From the NCBI GenBank assembly GCA_003660235.1, contig QGON01000057.1, forward strand, positions 1 to 64,000: 64,000 bases of DNA, given 5' to 3'. Made by a program: the position numbers and the translations under genes. The first letter of the stretch is position 1. Every line of letters begins with the position of its first letter. Below the pieces are notes generated by a model. The model had not been told where the DNA came from and searched no databases. It was given only the letters and a program-made list of their open reading frames with translations. The stretch comes from a bacterium endosymbiont of Escarpia laminata (GTDB lineage Bacteria; Pseudomonadota; Gammaproteobacteria; Chromatiales; Chromatiaceae). This document shows, in pieces, positions 57,162 through 64,000 of the stretch.

Positions 57162-57803
57162 ATGAAGTTGACGCCAAGACAGACAGAGGTCCTTGAGTTG
57201 GTTCGCACTCACCTGGAGGTGACAGGTTTTCCACCAACCCGCGCGGAGATTGCGAAGGCTCTGGGTTTCCGCTCTGTAAATGCAGCTGAGGAGCATCTGC
57301 GGGCACTTGCGAAAAAGGGGGCCATTGAACTGCTGAAAGGGCGCTCACGCGGGATTCGGTTATTGTTGCCGGACGAGAAGGACGAAGGCATGCCCGTGGT
57401 TGGCCGGGTGGCGGCAGGCAGTCCGATTCTTGCAGAAGAGCATATTGAAGAGCGCTACCCTTTCTCTCCGGAGCTTTTTCATCCGCCGGCAGACTATCTA
57501 CTGAGGGTGTCGGGTGCGAGTATGCGGGATGTGGGCATTATGGATGGTGACCTGCTCGCAGTCCATCGCACTTCTGAGGCGCGCAACGGCCAGATTGTGG
57601 TGGCGCGTCTGGATGATGAGGTGACAGTAAAACGGTTTCATCGCGATGCCCGGCATCGACATCTGGTGGTATTGTTGCCGGAGAATGCCGATTTTGAGCC
57701 AATCAGGGTTGATCTGCGGGAACAGCACTTAATGATAGAAGGGTTGGGTGTCGGTGTTCTGCGTCAGGGACTGGAGATTTCGAACCGTTTCAGGCGCACC
57801 TAA
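57162..57803 (+). CDS. lexA: SOS repressor LexA
   Basis: LexA represses DNA damage genes and cleaves itself when RecA filaments form. The 213-residue protein has the winged helix N-terminus ([20 protein letters not shown]), the scissile Ala85-Gly86 in GRVAAGSP, and the catalytic Ser120 (SGASM) and Lys157 (VTVKRF). All key residues are intact. It is about 11 residues longer at the C-terminus than E. coli LexA. No sulA-like gene follows. Confidence 0.98.
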   Translation: MKLTPRQTEVLELVRTHLEVTGFPPTRAEIAKALGFRSVNAAEEHLRALAKKGAIELLKGRSRGIRLLLPDEKDEGMPVVGRVAAGSPILAEEHIEERYPFSPELFHPPADYLLRVSGASMRDVGIMDGDLLAVHRTSEARNGQIVVARLDDEVTVKRFHRDARHRHLVVLLPENADFEPIRVDLREQHLMIEGLGVGVLRQGLEISNRFRRT

Positions 57804-57940
57804 AAGCGTCGTACCGTATATACTAGGACCCAGGAAGTATTGGACCTCCTGAGCGATTGCCGACGCTGTGTAACAGTTGAGATCTACACGGGTCGCTGTC
57901 GCTGTATTGTCGATTTTGTGTGGGCAGGGGAGACGGTTAG

Positions 57941-58630
57941 GTGCTGGGAGTTCTGTTACTGGGGTTTCTGATAGGCCTGCAGCACGCGATGGAAGCGGAT
58001 CATGTTGCGGCAGTCGCGTCCCTGGCAACTCAAAACCGCACCCTTGCACAGACAGCCAGGCAGGGTGTTGTCTGGGGTTTGGGACATGCCTTGACGCTGT
58101 TTCTCTTTGCTGGAGTGGTGCTGGTTTTCGACTTGATCATGCCTGAGTCTCTGGCTCGCACCCTGGAATTGACGGTGGGCGTGATGCTGATTCTACTGGG
58201 CGTTGATGTTTTGCGTCGTCTGATAAGTGAGAGAGTGCACTTTCACGCCCATAGTCACGGAGAACTGACCCATTTTCATGCTCACTCCCATCAGGGTGGC
58301 GGCGCGCATGATGTTGATCTGCATTTGCATAAACACTCTGAGCGGTTTCCCCTGCGAGCACTCTTTGTCGGCATGATGCATGGTATGGCGGGTTCCGCCG
58401 CGCTGATCCTGCTGGCGCTGGAGACCGTGGCGTCTCCTCTTGAAGGTCTGCTCTATATCCTGGTTTTCGGTTTTGGTTCAATCGCCGGGATGGGGCTTTT
58501 GGCGCTGGTGATCGGTCTGCCCATGCGGCTCTCATCCCGTTCTCTCACATGGGCGCATAACGGCCTGAAAGGGGGGGTGGGTTTTCTCACGGTGGGGCTG
58601 GGTGCTGCTGTGATCGTGTCGGTCATTTAA
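57941..58630 (+). CDS. NicO/UreH-type metal transporter
   Basis: A 229-residue membrane protein with six hydrophobic segments. The HAMEADH motif (His15, Asp20, His21) in the first helix matches the HX4DH signature of nickel/cobalt transporters. A second motif, GMMHGMAGSAAL, follows. A cytoplasmic or periplasmic loop between is very rich in His (VHFHAHSHGELTHFHAHSH), which should bind Ni, Co or Zn. The start is GTG 57941. No urease or hydrogenase genes are adjacent, so the metal is not fixed. Confidence 0.85.
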   Translation: MLGVLLLGFLIGLQHAMEADHVAAVASLATQNRTLAQTARQGVVWGLGHALTLFLFAGVVLVFDLIMPESLARTLELTVGVMLILLGVDVLRRLISERVHFHAHSHGELTHFHAHSHQGGGAHDVDLHLHKHSERFPLRALFVGMMHGMAGSAALILLALETVASPLEGLLYILVFGFGSIAGMGLLALVIGLPMRLSSRSLTWAHNGLKGGVGFLTVGLGAAVIVSVI

Positions 58631-58772
58631 CGTTTTTTCCGTATCTGCTGACGGTGCATCACACTTTGTTTGCACGGGTGGATGGAACAAATTGCCAGAT
58701 TCTCCAGCTCCGGTTAAACTCAACCGTTGATAACTCCCGAATTTTTCACAAATTTCTGCAACGGAAAAACAT

Positions 58773-59867
58773 TTGGAAACGGTGCAAAAAATCAATCTGC
58801 TGGAGCTCGACCTTAAGTCGATGGAGGCTTTTTTTGTCGACCTGGGCTCAAAGGCCTTTCATGGCCGCAATGTGTTCAAGTGGATTCACAAACACGGTGT
58901 GGTTGATTTTACGGCCATGACCGATATCTCCAAGCGGCTGAGAGAACAACTGGAAGCCGCGGCAGAGGTGCGTCTGCCAAAACTGGTTTTCGAACAGCCA
59001 TCCTGGGACGGCACCCGCAAGTGGGTACTGGAACTTGAGGATGGCCAGCGCATCGAGACCGTTTATATCCCGGATGATGGGCGCAGTACCATCTGTGTCT
59101 CCTCGCAGGTGGGTTGTGCTCTGGACTGCTCCTTCTGCTCCACCGCCCAGCAGGGGTTCAACCGCAACCTGAGTGTGGCTGAGATTATCGGTCAGGTCTG
59201 GGTGGCGGCCCGGGAGCTGGGTCACTCCCCCACCAACGTGGTGATGATGGGCATGGGCGAGCCACTGGCCAACTTCGAGCCTGTGGTGACCGCGATGGAC
59301 ATCATGCAGGACGATCTGGCTTACATGCTCTCCAAATACCGCGTGACTATCAGTACCTCCGGGATTGTGCCTGCCCTGCGGAAATTAAGGGATGTGAGCG
59401 ACGTCAGCCTCGCCGTCTCCCTGCACGCGCCGGATAATGCGCTGCGTGATGAATTGGTGCCGATCAACCGGAAATATCCTCTTGAAGAACTGATTCCCGC
59501 CTGCCGTGACTTTATAGAAGGTGATAAGCGGCGCAAGGTGACCTGGGAATATGTGATGCTTGATGGGATCAATGACAGCATCAAACACGCCAAGGCGTTG
59601 ATTCGCCTGCTTGAGGGGACACCCTCCAAGGTCAACCTGATTCCGTTCAACCCGTTCCCCGGCAGCGACTACAAAACCTCACCGCCGGAACGTATCGAAG
59701 CCTTTCGCCAGCGGCTGAAACGCTCGGGTATTATTGCCATGACCCGCAAGACCCGTGGTGACGACATCGATGCCGCCTGCGGCCAATTGGTGGGTAAGGT
59801 GCGGGATCGTAGTCGCCGTGATCTCAAACGCAGGCAATCACAGCCTTTGCAGGTAAATCTCTCATGA
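58773..59867 (+). CDS. rlmN: 23S rRNA/tRNA methyltransferase RlmN
   Basis: RlmN is a radical SAM enzyme that methylates C2 of A2503 in 23S rRNA and A37 in some tRNAs. The 364-residue protein has the cluster motif CALDCSFC, the MGMGEPLAN block and the C-terminal TRKTRGDDIDAACGQL, which holds a catalytic Cys. The start is TTG 58773 or GTG 58782. It opens the rlmN-pilW-rodZ-hisS-yfgM-bamB row and overlaps pilW by four bases. Confidence 0.97.
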   Translation: METVQKINLLELDLKSMEAFFVDLGSKAFHGRNVFKWIHKHGVVDFTAMTDISKRLREQLEAAAEVRLPKLVFEQPSWDGTRKWVLELEDGQRIETVYIPDDGRSTICVSSQVGCALDCSFCSTAQQGFNRNLSVAEIIGQVWVAARELGHSPTNVVMMGMGEPLANFEPVVTAMDIMQDDLAYMLSKYRVTISTSGIVPALRKLRDVSDVSLAVSLHAPDNALRDELVPINRKYPLEELIPACRDFIEGDKRRKVTWEYVMLDGINDSIKHAKALIRLLEGTPSKVNLIPFNPFPGSDYKTSPPERIEAFRQRLKRSGIIAMTRKTRGDDIDAACGQLVGKVRDRSRRDLKRRQSQPLQVNLS

Positions 59868-60652
59868 AAGGTATAGGTGTGCTGCCTCTTTTCAGTGTGT
59901 TGTCAGTCGTGTTGTTGATGAGTGCCTGCGCCGGTCAGGAGACCAGGCAGGAACAGGATAATATGGGAGATCTGGGGAGGAGCAAGCAGGAGAGCCCGGC
60001 CGATGTCTATTTACAGATGGGCATTGCTTATATGCAGGATGGCCAACCGGCGATTGCTCTGAAGAAGCTGAAGAAGGGGCTTGCTGTTGATCCTGACAAT
60101 GCCGAGATCCACAATGTAATCGCTATTCTCTACGAACGTTTGGGCGAGATGCCATTGGCTGAAACGCACTATGGTACGGCTGTGAAACTGCAGCCGAAAA
60201 ATCCCTATATCCATAACGCCCGCGGCAGTTTCTTTTGCAAACAGAAACGCTATCAAGAAGCGAAGGATGAGTTCGAAGGCGCGGTGAGTAATCCGCTCTA
60301 TCCCACTCCATGGGTCGCACTGGCAAATGCAGGGCTCTGCGCCGAAAGGGCTGGAGACAAGACCCTGGCAGAATCCTATTACCGGCGGGCGCTCTCCAGC
60401 AAAAAAGACTATCCGCTGGCGCTCTACCAAATGGCGGAAACCAGCCTGGAGCAGGGGAACTATCTGTCTGCACGGGGTTATCTAGAACGTTACAATTCAG
60501 CGGCTCAGTCAACTGCAGGATCATTGTGGCTTGGGGTGCGGATCGAGCATGCATTGGGTGGCCGGGAGCAGGCCGCTGCATATAAAAAGCTGCTCAGGGA
60601 CAAGTTTCCGGACGCCCCTGAGGTTCAGCTCCTCAACAAAATAGAACGATAA
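59864..60652 (+). CDS. pilW: Type IV pilus biogenesis lipoprotein PilF/PilW
   Basis: A 262-residue lipoprotein with a lipobox LMSAC near residue 21. Four or more TPR repeats follow (ADVYLQMGIAYMQDGQP, AEIHNVIAILYERLGEMP). PilW/PilF is the pilotin that brings the PilQ secretin to the outer membrane. Its position between rlmN and rodZ is the conserved one in gammaproteobacteria. It suggests that type IV pili are made, though no other pilus gene is present. Confidence 0.93.
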   Translation: MKGIGVLPLFSVLSVVLLMSACAGQETRQEQDNMGDLGRSKQESPADVYLQMGIAYMQDGQPAIALKKLKKGLAVDPDNAEIHNVIAILYERLGEMPLAETHYGTAVKLQPKNPYIHNARGSFFCKQKRYQEAKDEFEGAVSNPLYPTPWVALANAGLCAERAGDKTLAESYYRRALSSKKDYPLALYQMAETSLEQGNYLSARGYLERYNSAAQSTAGSLWLGVRIEHALGGREQAAAYKKLLRDKFPDAPEVQLLNKIER

Positions 60653-61677
60653 TGAGTGTGCTTACCAATAGTGAAACTGAGTCGGAAGCGGCAGCAGAGC
60701 CCATTGAGGGTCCCGGGGCGCGTCTGCGTAAGGCGCGTCAGTTACACGGCTTGGACCAATCGACGGTTGCCGCCCAGCTTCATCTCAGTGAAGGGATGAT
60801 CGAGGCCTTGGAATGGGACGATTTTGATGCCCTGCCTGGCACCGTTTTTGTCCAGGGTTACCTGCACAACTATGCACGTCTATTGAAGCTGCCGGAGGGG
60901 GAGATACTGGAGGCTTTTCTGGCTCTCTCTCCCGCTCAACAGAGCCATGGCTATCCCAGCAGGAAAGTGGCGACAGTGGGAAAAGAGGTACGCAGCAGCC
61001 ATGGTGCTGTGCGTATGATGACCTGGCTTATTGTGATCTCTCTGTTGGTGCTGCTGGGTATTTGGTGGCAGGGTCAGCTTGACTTGAGGTTGGGTGGTGA
61101 TCCCGTTGATACCCTGGGTGAGGCGGTTCCTGCCATTGTGTCATTGCCGGAAACACTGAATGATCCTGGCGTGTCAACGCCTAGCTCACTCCCTGCGCAG
61201 GAAGATGAGACGCCCGTTGAATCTGCAGAGACTGTCGCAGATTCTTTGGCAGAGGAGACGCCGAGTGAGGCTGAAGTGGCCGAGGCAGAGAGCGTGGCGG
61301 TCACGGACCAGGAGGTAGCGCAGGAATCCGTTGCCGTTCAACCGGAGGAGAGGGAAGAGGACGCAGTTACGGCGGTTGACGAACCACCTCCGGCGCCTGT
61401 TGAGATCCCGGTTTTAGCCTCCAGCGCCCCAAAGGTAGTGTTCGAATTTTCTGAACGTTGTTGGGCAGAAGTGCGCGATGCCAACGGCAAGGCGCGTATT
61501 TTTGGTGAGATTGCCGCTGGTACCACGCGTTTGCTTGATAAAGGCCCCGCCCCCTATTCGGTAGTGCTGGGTAAAGCATCGGGTGTCAGCATAACCGTTG
61601 ACGGGGTCGCTTATGACCTTGAGCCGCATACCCGGGCGAATGTGGCCCGCTTCAGTTTCGATCCGTCAAATTTGTAG
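60652..61677 (+). CDS. rodZ: Cytoskeletal protein RodZ
   Basis: RodZ links MreB filaments to the cell wall machinery. The 341-residue protein has an N-terminal Xre-like HTH (RLRKARQLHGLDQSTVAAQL), a single transmembrane helix (LIVISLLVLLGIWW), an acidic linker rich in Glu and Val, and a C-terminal DUF4115 beta domain (EFSERCWAEVRDANGKARI). The ATG overlaps the pilW stop by one base. Confidence 0.94.
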   Translation: MSVLTNSETESEAAAEPIEGPGARLRKARQLHGLDQSTVAAQLHLSEGMIEALEWDDFDALPGTVFVQGYLHNYARLLKLPEGEILEAFLALSPAQQSHGYPSRKVATVGKEVRSSHGAVRMMTWLIVISLLVLLGIWWQGQLDLRLGGDPVDTLGEAVPAIVSLPETLNDPGVSTPSSLPAQEDETPVESAETVADSLAEETPSEAEVAEAESVAVTDQEVAQESVAVQPEEREEDAVTAVDEPPPAPVEIPVLASSAPKVVFEFSERCWAEVRDANGKARIFGEIAAGTTRLLDKGPAPYSVVLGKASGVSITVDGVAYDLEPHTRANVARFSFDPSNL

Positions 61678-61697
61678 TTTGGATTATGTGATTTCCC

Positions 61698-61712
61698 CTG
61701 GCACTGTGCCAG
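61698..61712 (+). terminator. Palindrome after rodZ, weak terminator
   Basis: CTGGCACTGTGCCAG is a perfect 7-pair hairpin followed only by TTT. It lies 20 bases after the rodZ stop and could partly end the rodZ transcript. Confidence 0.4.
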
Positions 61713-61782
61713 TTTGTGCCATCCGTGTTAATCTACGCGGTTTTAACCGTTCCACTTAAGCGATTACCGGTAGTTCCAGCCG

Positions 61783-63054
61783 ATGGCAAAAAACATCCAG
61801 GCAATCCGCGGGATGAAAGATATCCTGCCTGAGCAGACACCTCTGTGGCAGTTTCTCGAAGATACCGTCCGTTCGGTCCTTAGCCGCTATGGGTACGGCG
61901 AGATACGCATGCCCATCGTCGAGCTGACCGAGCTCTTCAAGCGCTCCATCGGCGAGGTGACTGACATCGTCGAGAAGGAGATGTATACCTTCGAAGATCG
62001 CAACGGGGATAGCCTGACGCTGCGTCCGGAGGGCACTGCTGGCTGTGTCCGTGCCGGTCTGGAACATGGCCTGCTGTTCAACCAGGTGCAGCGCCTCTGG
62101 TATCGTGGTCCCATGTTTCGTCATGAGCGGCCCCAGAAGGGACGCTATCGGCAGTTTCATCAGATCGGGGTGGAGAGCTTTGGTCTCGAAGGACCCGATA
62201 TCGACCTGGAACAGATACTCATTACCCATCGTATCTGGCGTGAGCTGGGCCTGGATGGGCTGGAACTGCAGCTCAATACTCTGGGGACAGCAGAAGAGCG
62301 AACTGCCTACAAGGTTCTGCTGGTAGACTATTTTCGTAGTCGTATCGACGAATTGGACGGGGACAGCCGACGTCGTCTGGAGAGCAATCCTTTGCGGATT
62401 CTGGATACCAAGAACCCGGATATGGTTGCAGTGGTGAGAGATGCGCCGACCCTGATGGAGCATCTTGGTGGCGCTTCCCGTGCTCACTTTGAAACCCTTT
62501 GCGCCGGTCTGGATGCGGCGGGAGTGGCCTATGTCATCAATCCCCGTCTGGTGCGAGGGCTGGACTACTACGCCCGCACAGTGTTCGAGTGGGTCACCAC
62601 GCGGCTCGGTGCTCAAGGTACGGTTTGTGCCGGCGGACGCTATGATGGGCTGGTTAAACAGCTGGGAGGACGCCCCACGCCGGCGGTAGGTTTCGCCATG
62701 GGCCTGGAGCGGCTGATTGCCCTGCTGGAAGAGAGCGAGACAGCCAAGCGTCTGCCGCCGGTGGACCTCTATCTGGTGATGATGGGTGAAACTGCGCAAC
62801 GTGAAGGAGTGCAGCTGGCTGAGCGCCTGCGGGATGAGCTGCCGGGCCTGAGGTTGATTGTAAACTGCGGTGGCGGTGGTTTTAAGAGCCAGTTCAAGAA
62901 GGCCGACAAGAGCAATGCCCGTTATGCCCTGATCTTTGGGGACGATGAACTGGCCAATGGAGAGGTGGGTCTAAAGCCACTGCGTGGCGAAGGCGAGCAG
63001 CAGCAGGTGAAATTGAGTGAACTGGCGGGCATTATTGCCGGTCTGACAGCGTAA
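61783..63054 (+). CDS. hisS: Histidyl-tRNA synthetase
   Basis: A class II aminoacyl-tRNA synthetase of 423 residues, the normal length. Motif 2 is [14 protein letters not shown], and the His-specific loops are [15 protein letters not shown] and [10 protein letters not shown]. The anticodon domain is at the end. It follows rodZ directly; in most gammaproteobacteria ispG lies between them. yfgM and bamB follow at short distance. Confidence 0.98.
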   Translation: MAKNIQAIRGMKDILPEQTPLWQFLEDTVRSVLSRYGYGEIRMPIVELTELFKRSIGEVTDIVEKEMYTFEDRNGDSLTLRPEGTAGCVRAGLEHGLLFNQVQRLWYRGPMFRHERPQKGRYRQFHQIGVESFGLEGPDIDLEQILITHRIWRELGLDGLELQLNTLGTAEERTAYKVLLVDYFRSRIDELDGDSRRRLESNPLRILDTKNPDMVAVVRDAPTLMEHLGGASRAHFETLCAGLDAAGVAYVINPRLVRGLDYYARTVFEWVTTRLGAQGTVCAGGRYDGLVKQLGGRPTPAVGFAMGLERLIALLEESETAKRLPPVDLYLVMMGETAQREGVQLAERLRDELPGLRLIVNCGGGGFKSQFKKADKSNARYALIFGDDELANGEVGLKPLRGEGEQQQVKLSELAGIIAGLTA

Positions 63055-63098
63055 AATCACCGGTTGGTGATTATTTTTGACTGAATAAAGGAAACCGG

Positions 63099-63725
63099 AT
63101 GAGCGTTTACCAGACTGAAGAAGAGCAGGTCGAAGTGTTAAAAAAGTGGTGGCAGGAGAACGGTAAATCCGTAGTCGCCGGCGTGGTGATTGGATTGGGC
63201 GCCGTATTTGGCTGGCAGTCCTGGGGAGAATATAAAGAGCGGGTTGGTGGAGACGCCTCAGTCGCTTTCAACCAGATGATCACAGCTGTAGAAAGTGGTG
63301 ACAGTGATTCTGCCAGCAAGCAGGCAGAGCTATTGCGCCTGGAGTACGAATCCTCGAACTATGCGGTTTTCGCAGCGTTGGCGCAGGCGCGTATCAAACT
63401 CGAGGCAGGGGACTCCCCGGCAGCCCGCTCACAGTTGGAATGGGCTATAGATAACGCCTCTGAACCCGGTCTGAAACAGATCGCACAGTTACGGTTGGCG
63501 CGCGTTCTGTTGAGTGAGGGTGACCTGGATGGCGCTGCCGCTCAGGCGAAGGTCGATAGCGGGGCCTATGCAGGTGAATTTGCCGTACTACGGGGCGACA
63601 TTGCCCTGGCCCGTCAAGATAATAACAGCGCCCGCGACGCCTATAGTCTGGCCCTTGCCAGTGGGGTGGGTAACAGCGCGCTGGTGCAGATGAAACTTGA
63701 CGATCTGGCAGTGGAAACACCCTGA
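63099..63725 (+). CDS. YfgM-like TPR membrane protein
   Basis: A 208-residue protein. The N-terminal EEEQVEVLKKWWQENGKS and the following membrane helix (VVAGVVIGLGAVFGWQSW) are hallmarks of YfgM, an ancillary SecYEG factor. A periplasmic TPR-like domain follows. It lies between hisS and bamB in its normal place. Confidence 0.92.
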   Translation: MSVYQTEEEQVEVLKKWWQENGKSVVAGVVIGLGAVFGWQSWGEYKERVGGDASVAFNQMITAVESGDSDSASKQAELLRLEYESSNYAVFAALAQARIKLEAGDSPAARSQLEWAIDNASEPGLKQIAQLRLARVLLSEGDLDGAAAQAKVDSGAYAGEFAVLRGDIALARQDNNSARDAYSLALASGVGNSALVQMKLDDLAVETP

Positions 63726-63732
63726 GGTCGTT

Positions 63733-64000
63733 ATGAAGCGCGTCTGGTTCTGGTTCTTTCTGCTCTCGCTGCTGTCTGGCTGTAGCAGTCTCTTTCCCGC
63801 CAAGGATAATGCAGATCCACCGGCGGAACTTGTGGATTTCACTGCGGCCCTGGAACTCGAAACGCTATGGCAGCTCACGGTGGGCGGCACCGACGGTAAG
63901 TTTCTTGAGATCGCCCCTGCAGTTGCTGATGAACATCTCTTTATCGCAGACCCGAAAGGCCGGGTGGTGGCGGTTGACCGTCTCAATGGCAAACAATTGT
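63733..64000 (+). CDS. bamB: Outer membrane assembly lipoprotein BamB (5' part)
   Basis: The frame starts at ATG 63733, seven bases after the yfgM stop, and is open to the end of the window. A signal peptide ends in a lipobox (LLSLLSGCSSLF). The sequence continues with LETLWQLTVGG and PKGRVVAVDRLNGK, the start of the BamB beta-propeller. BamB belongs to the BAM complex for outer membrane proteins. Confidence 0.93.
   Translation, partial: MKRVWFWFFLLSLLSGCSSLFPAKDNADPPAELVDFTAALELETLWQLTVGGTDGKFLEIAPAVADEHLFIADPKGRVVAVDRLNGKQL

Overview
This 64 kb window looks like a chromosomal segment of a gammaproteobacterium, probably a Chromatiales-like or sulfur-oxidising lineage. The evidence is the gene order. 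It has the dciA-like / M23 peptidase / secA / argJ / Nudix-ThiE block, a tkt-gap-pgk-pyk-fba block of the type seen in autotrophic gammaproteobacteria, a metK-ahcY-metF block with an SAH riboswitch, a complete MoxR/Bat operon, and the rlmN-pilW-rodZ-hisS-yfgM-bamB row. The lineage is inferred from this layout; no rRNA or tRNA gene is visible to confirm it. I see no CRISPR array, integrase or prophage.

Layout. 0-1.5 kb: the end of an IS4-type transposase abutting a PPC/PKD-domain protein fragment. 1.6-8.4 kb: replication, secretion and arginine genes plus a Nudix-ThiE fusion, with a REP-like pair. 8.4-16 kb: signalling and surface genes. These are a PilZ protein, an RpfC-like hybrid kinase, an unusual HD-CBS-like-HEPN-like fusion, an ATP-grasp ligase, a foldback MITE, a phosphoesterase and a FemAB/BioF2-like acyltransferase. 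16-23.5 kb: phosphate genes. These are a DUF47 protein, a Pit transporter, a frameshifted P-loop gene, an FHA-like/PPP phosphatase and a Na/Pi cotransporter. Pho-box-like 7-4-7 repeats lie upstream of the two transport units.

23.8-27.6 kb: the activated methyl cycle on the minus strand, with an SAH riboswitch between metK and ahcY. 27.7-36.9 kb: a redoxin, then the Calvin-cycle/glycolysis series with hairpins between cistrons, then a glutaredoxin and purC. 37-43 kb: unassigned genes, an orphan Xre/MbcA/ParS-type protein, an MBL-fold protein, a flippase and a polysaccharide deacetylase. 43.3-50.9 kb: the Bat operon on the minus strand (MoxR, DUF58, DUF4381, BatA, BatB, BatC with a very long Glu/Gln-rich tract, BatD). 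50.9-57.1 kb: an AT-rich intergenic region with DnaA-box matches, typA, a small chemoreceptor preceded by a riboswitch-like leader and terminator, dtd and an MltF-like lyase. 57.1-64 kb: lexA with a perfect SOS box, a NicO/UreH-type metal transporter, and the rlmN-to-bamB row, from which ispG is missing.

The points most worth following up are the HD/HEPN-like fusion next to the RpfC-like kinase, the FHA/PPP phosphatase with its frameshifted P-loop partner among phosphate transport genes, the structured leader ahead of the chemoreceptor, and the several foldback elements between genes.
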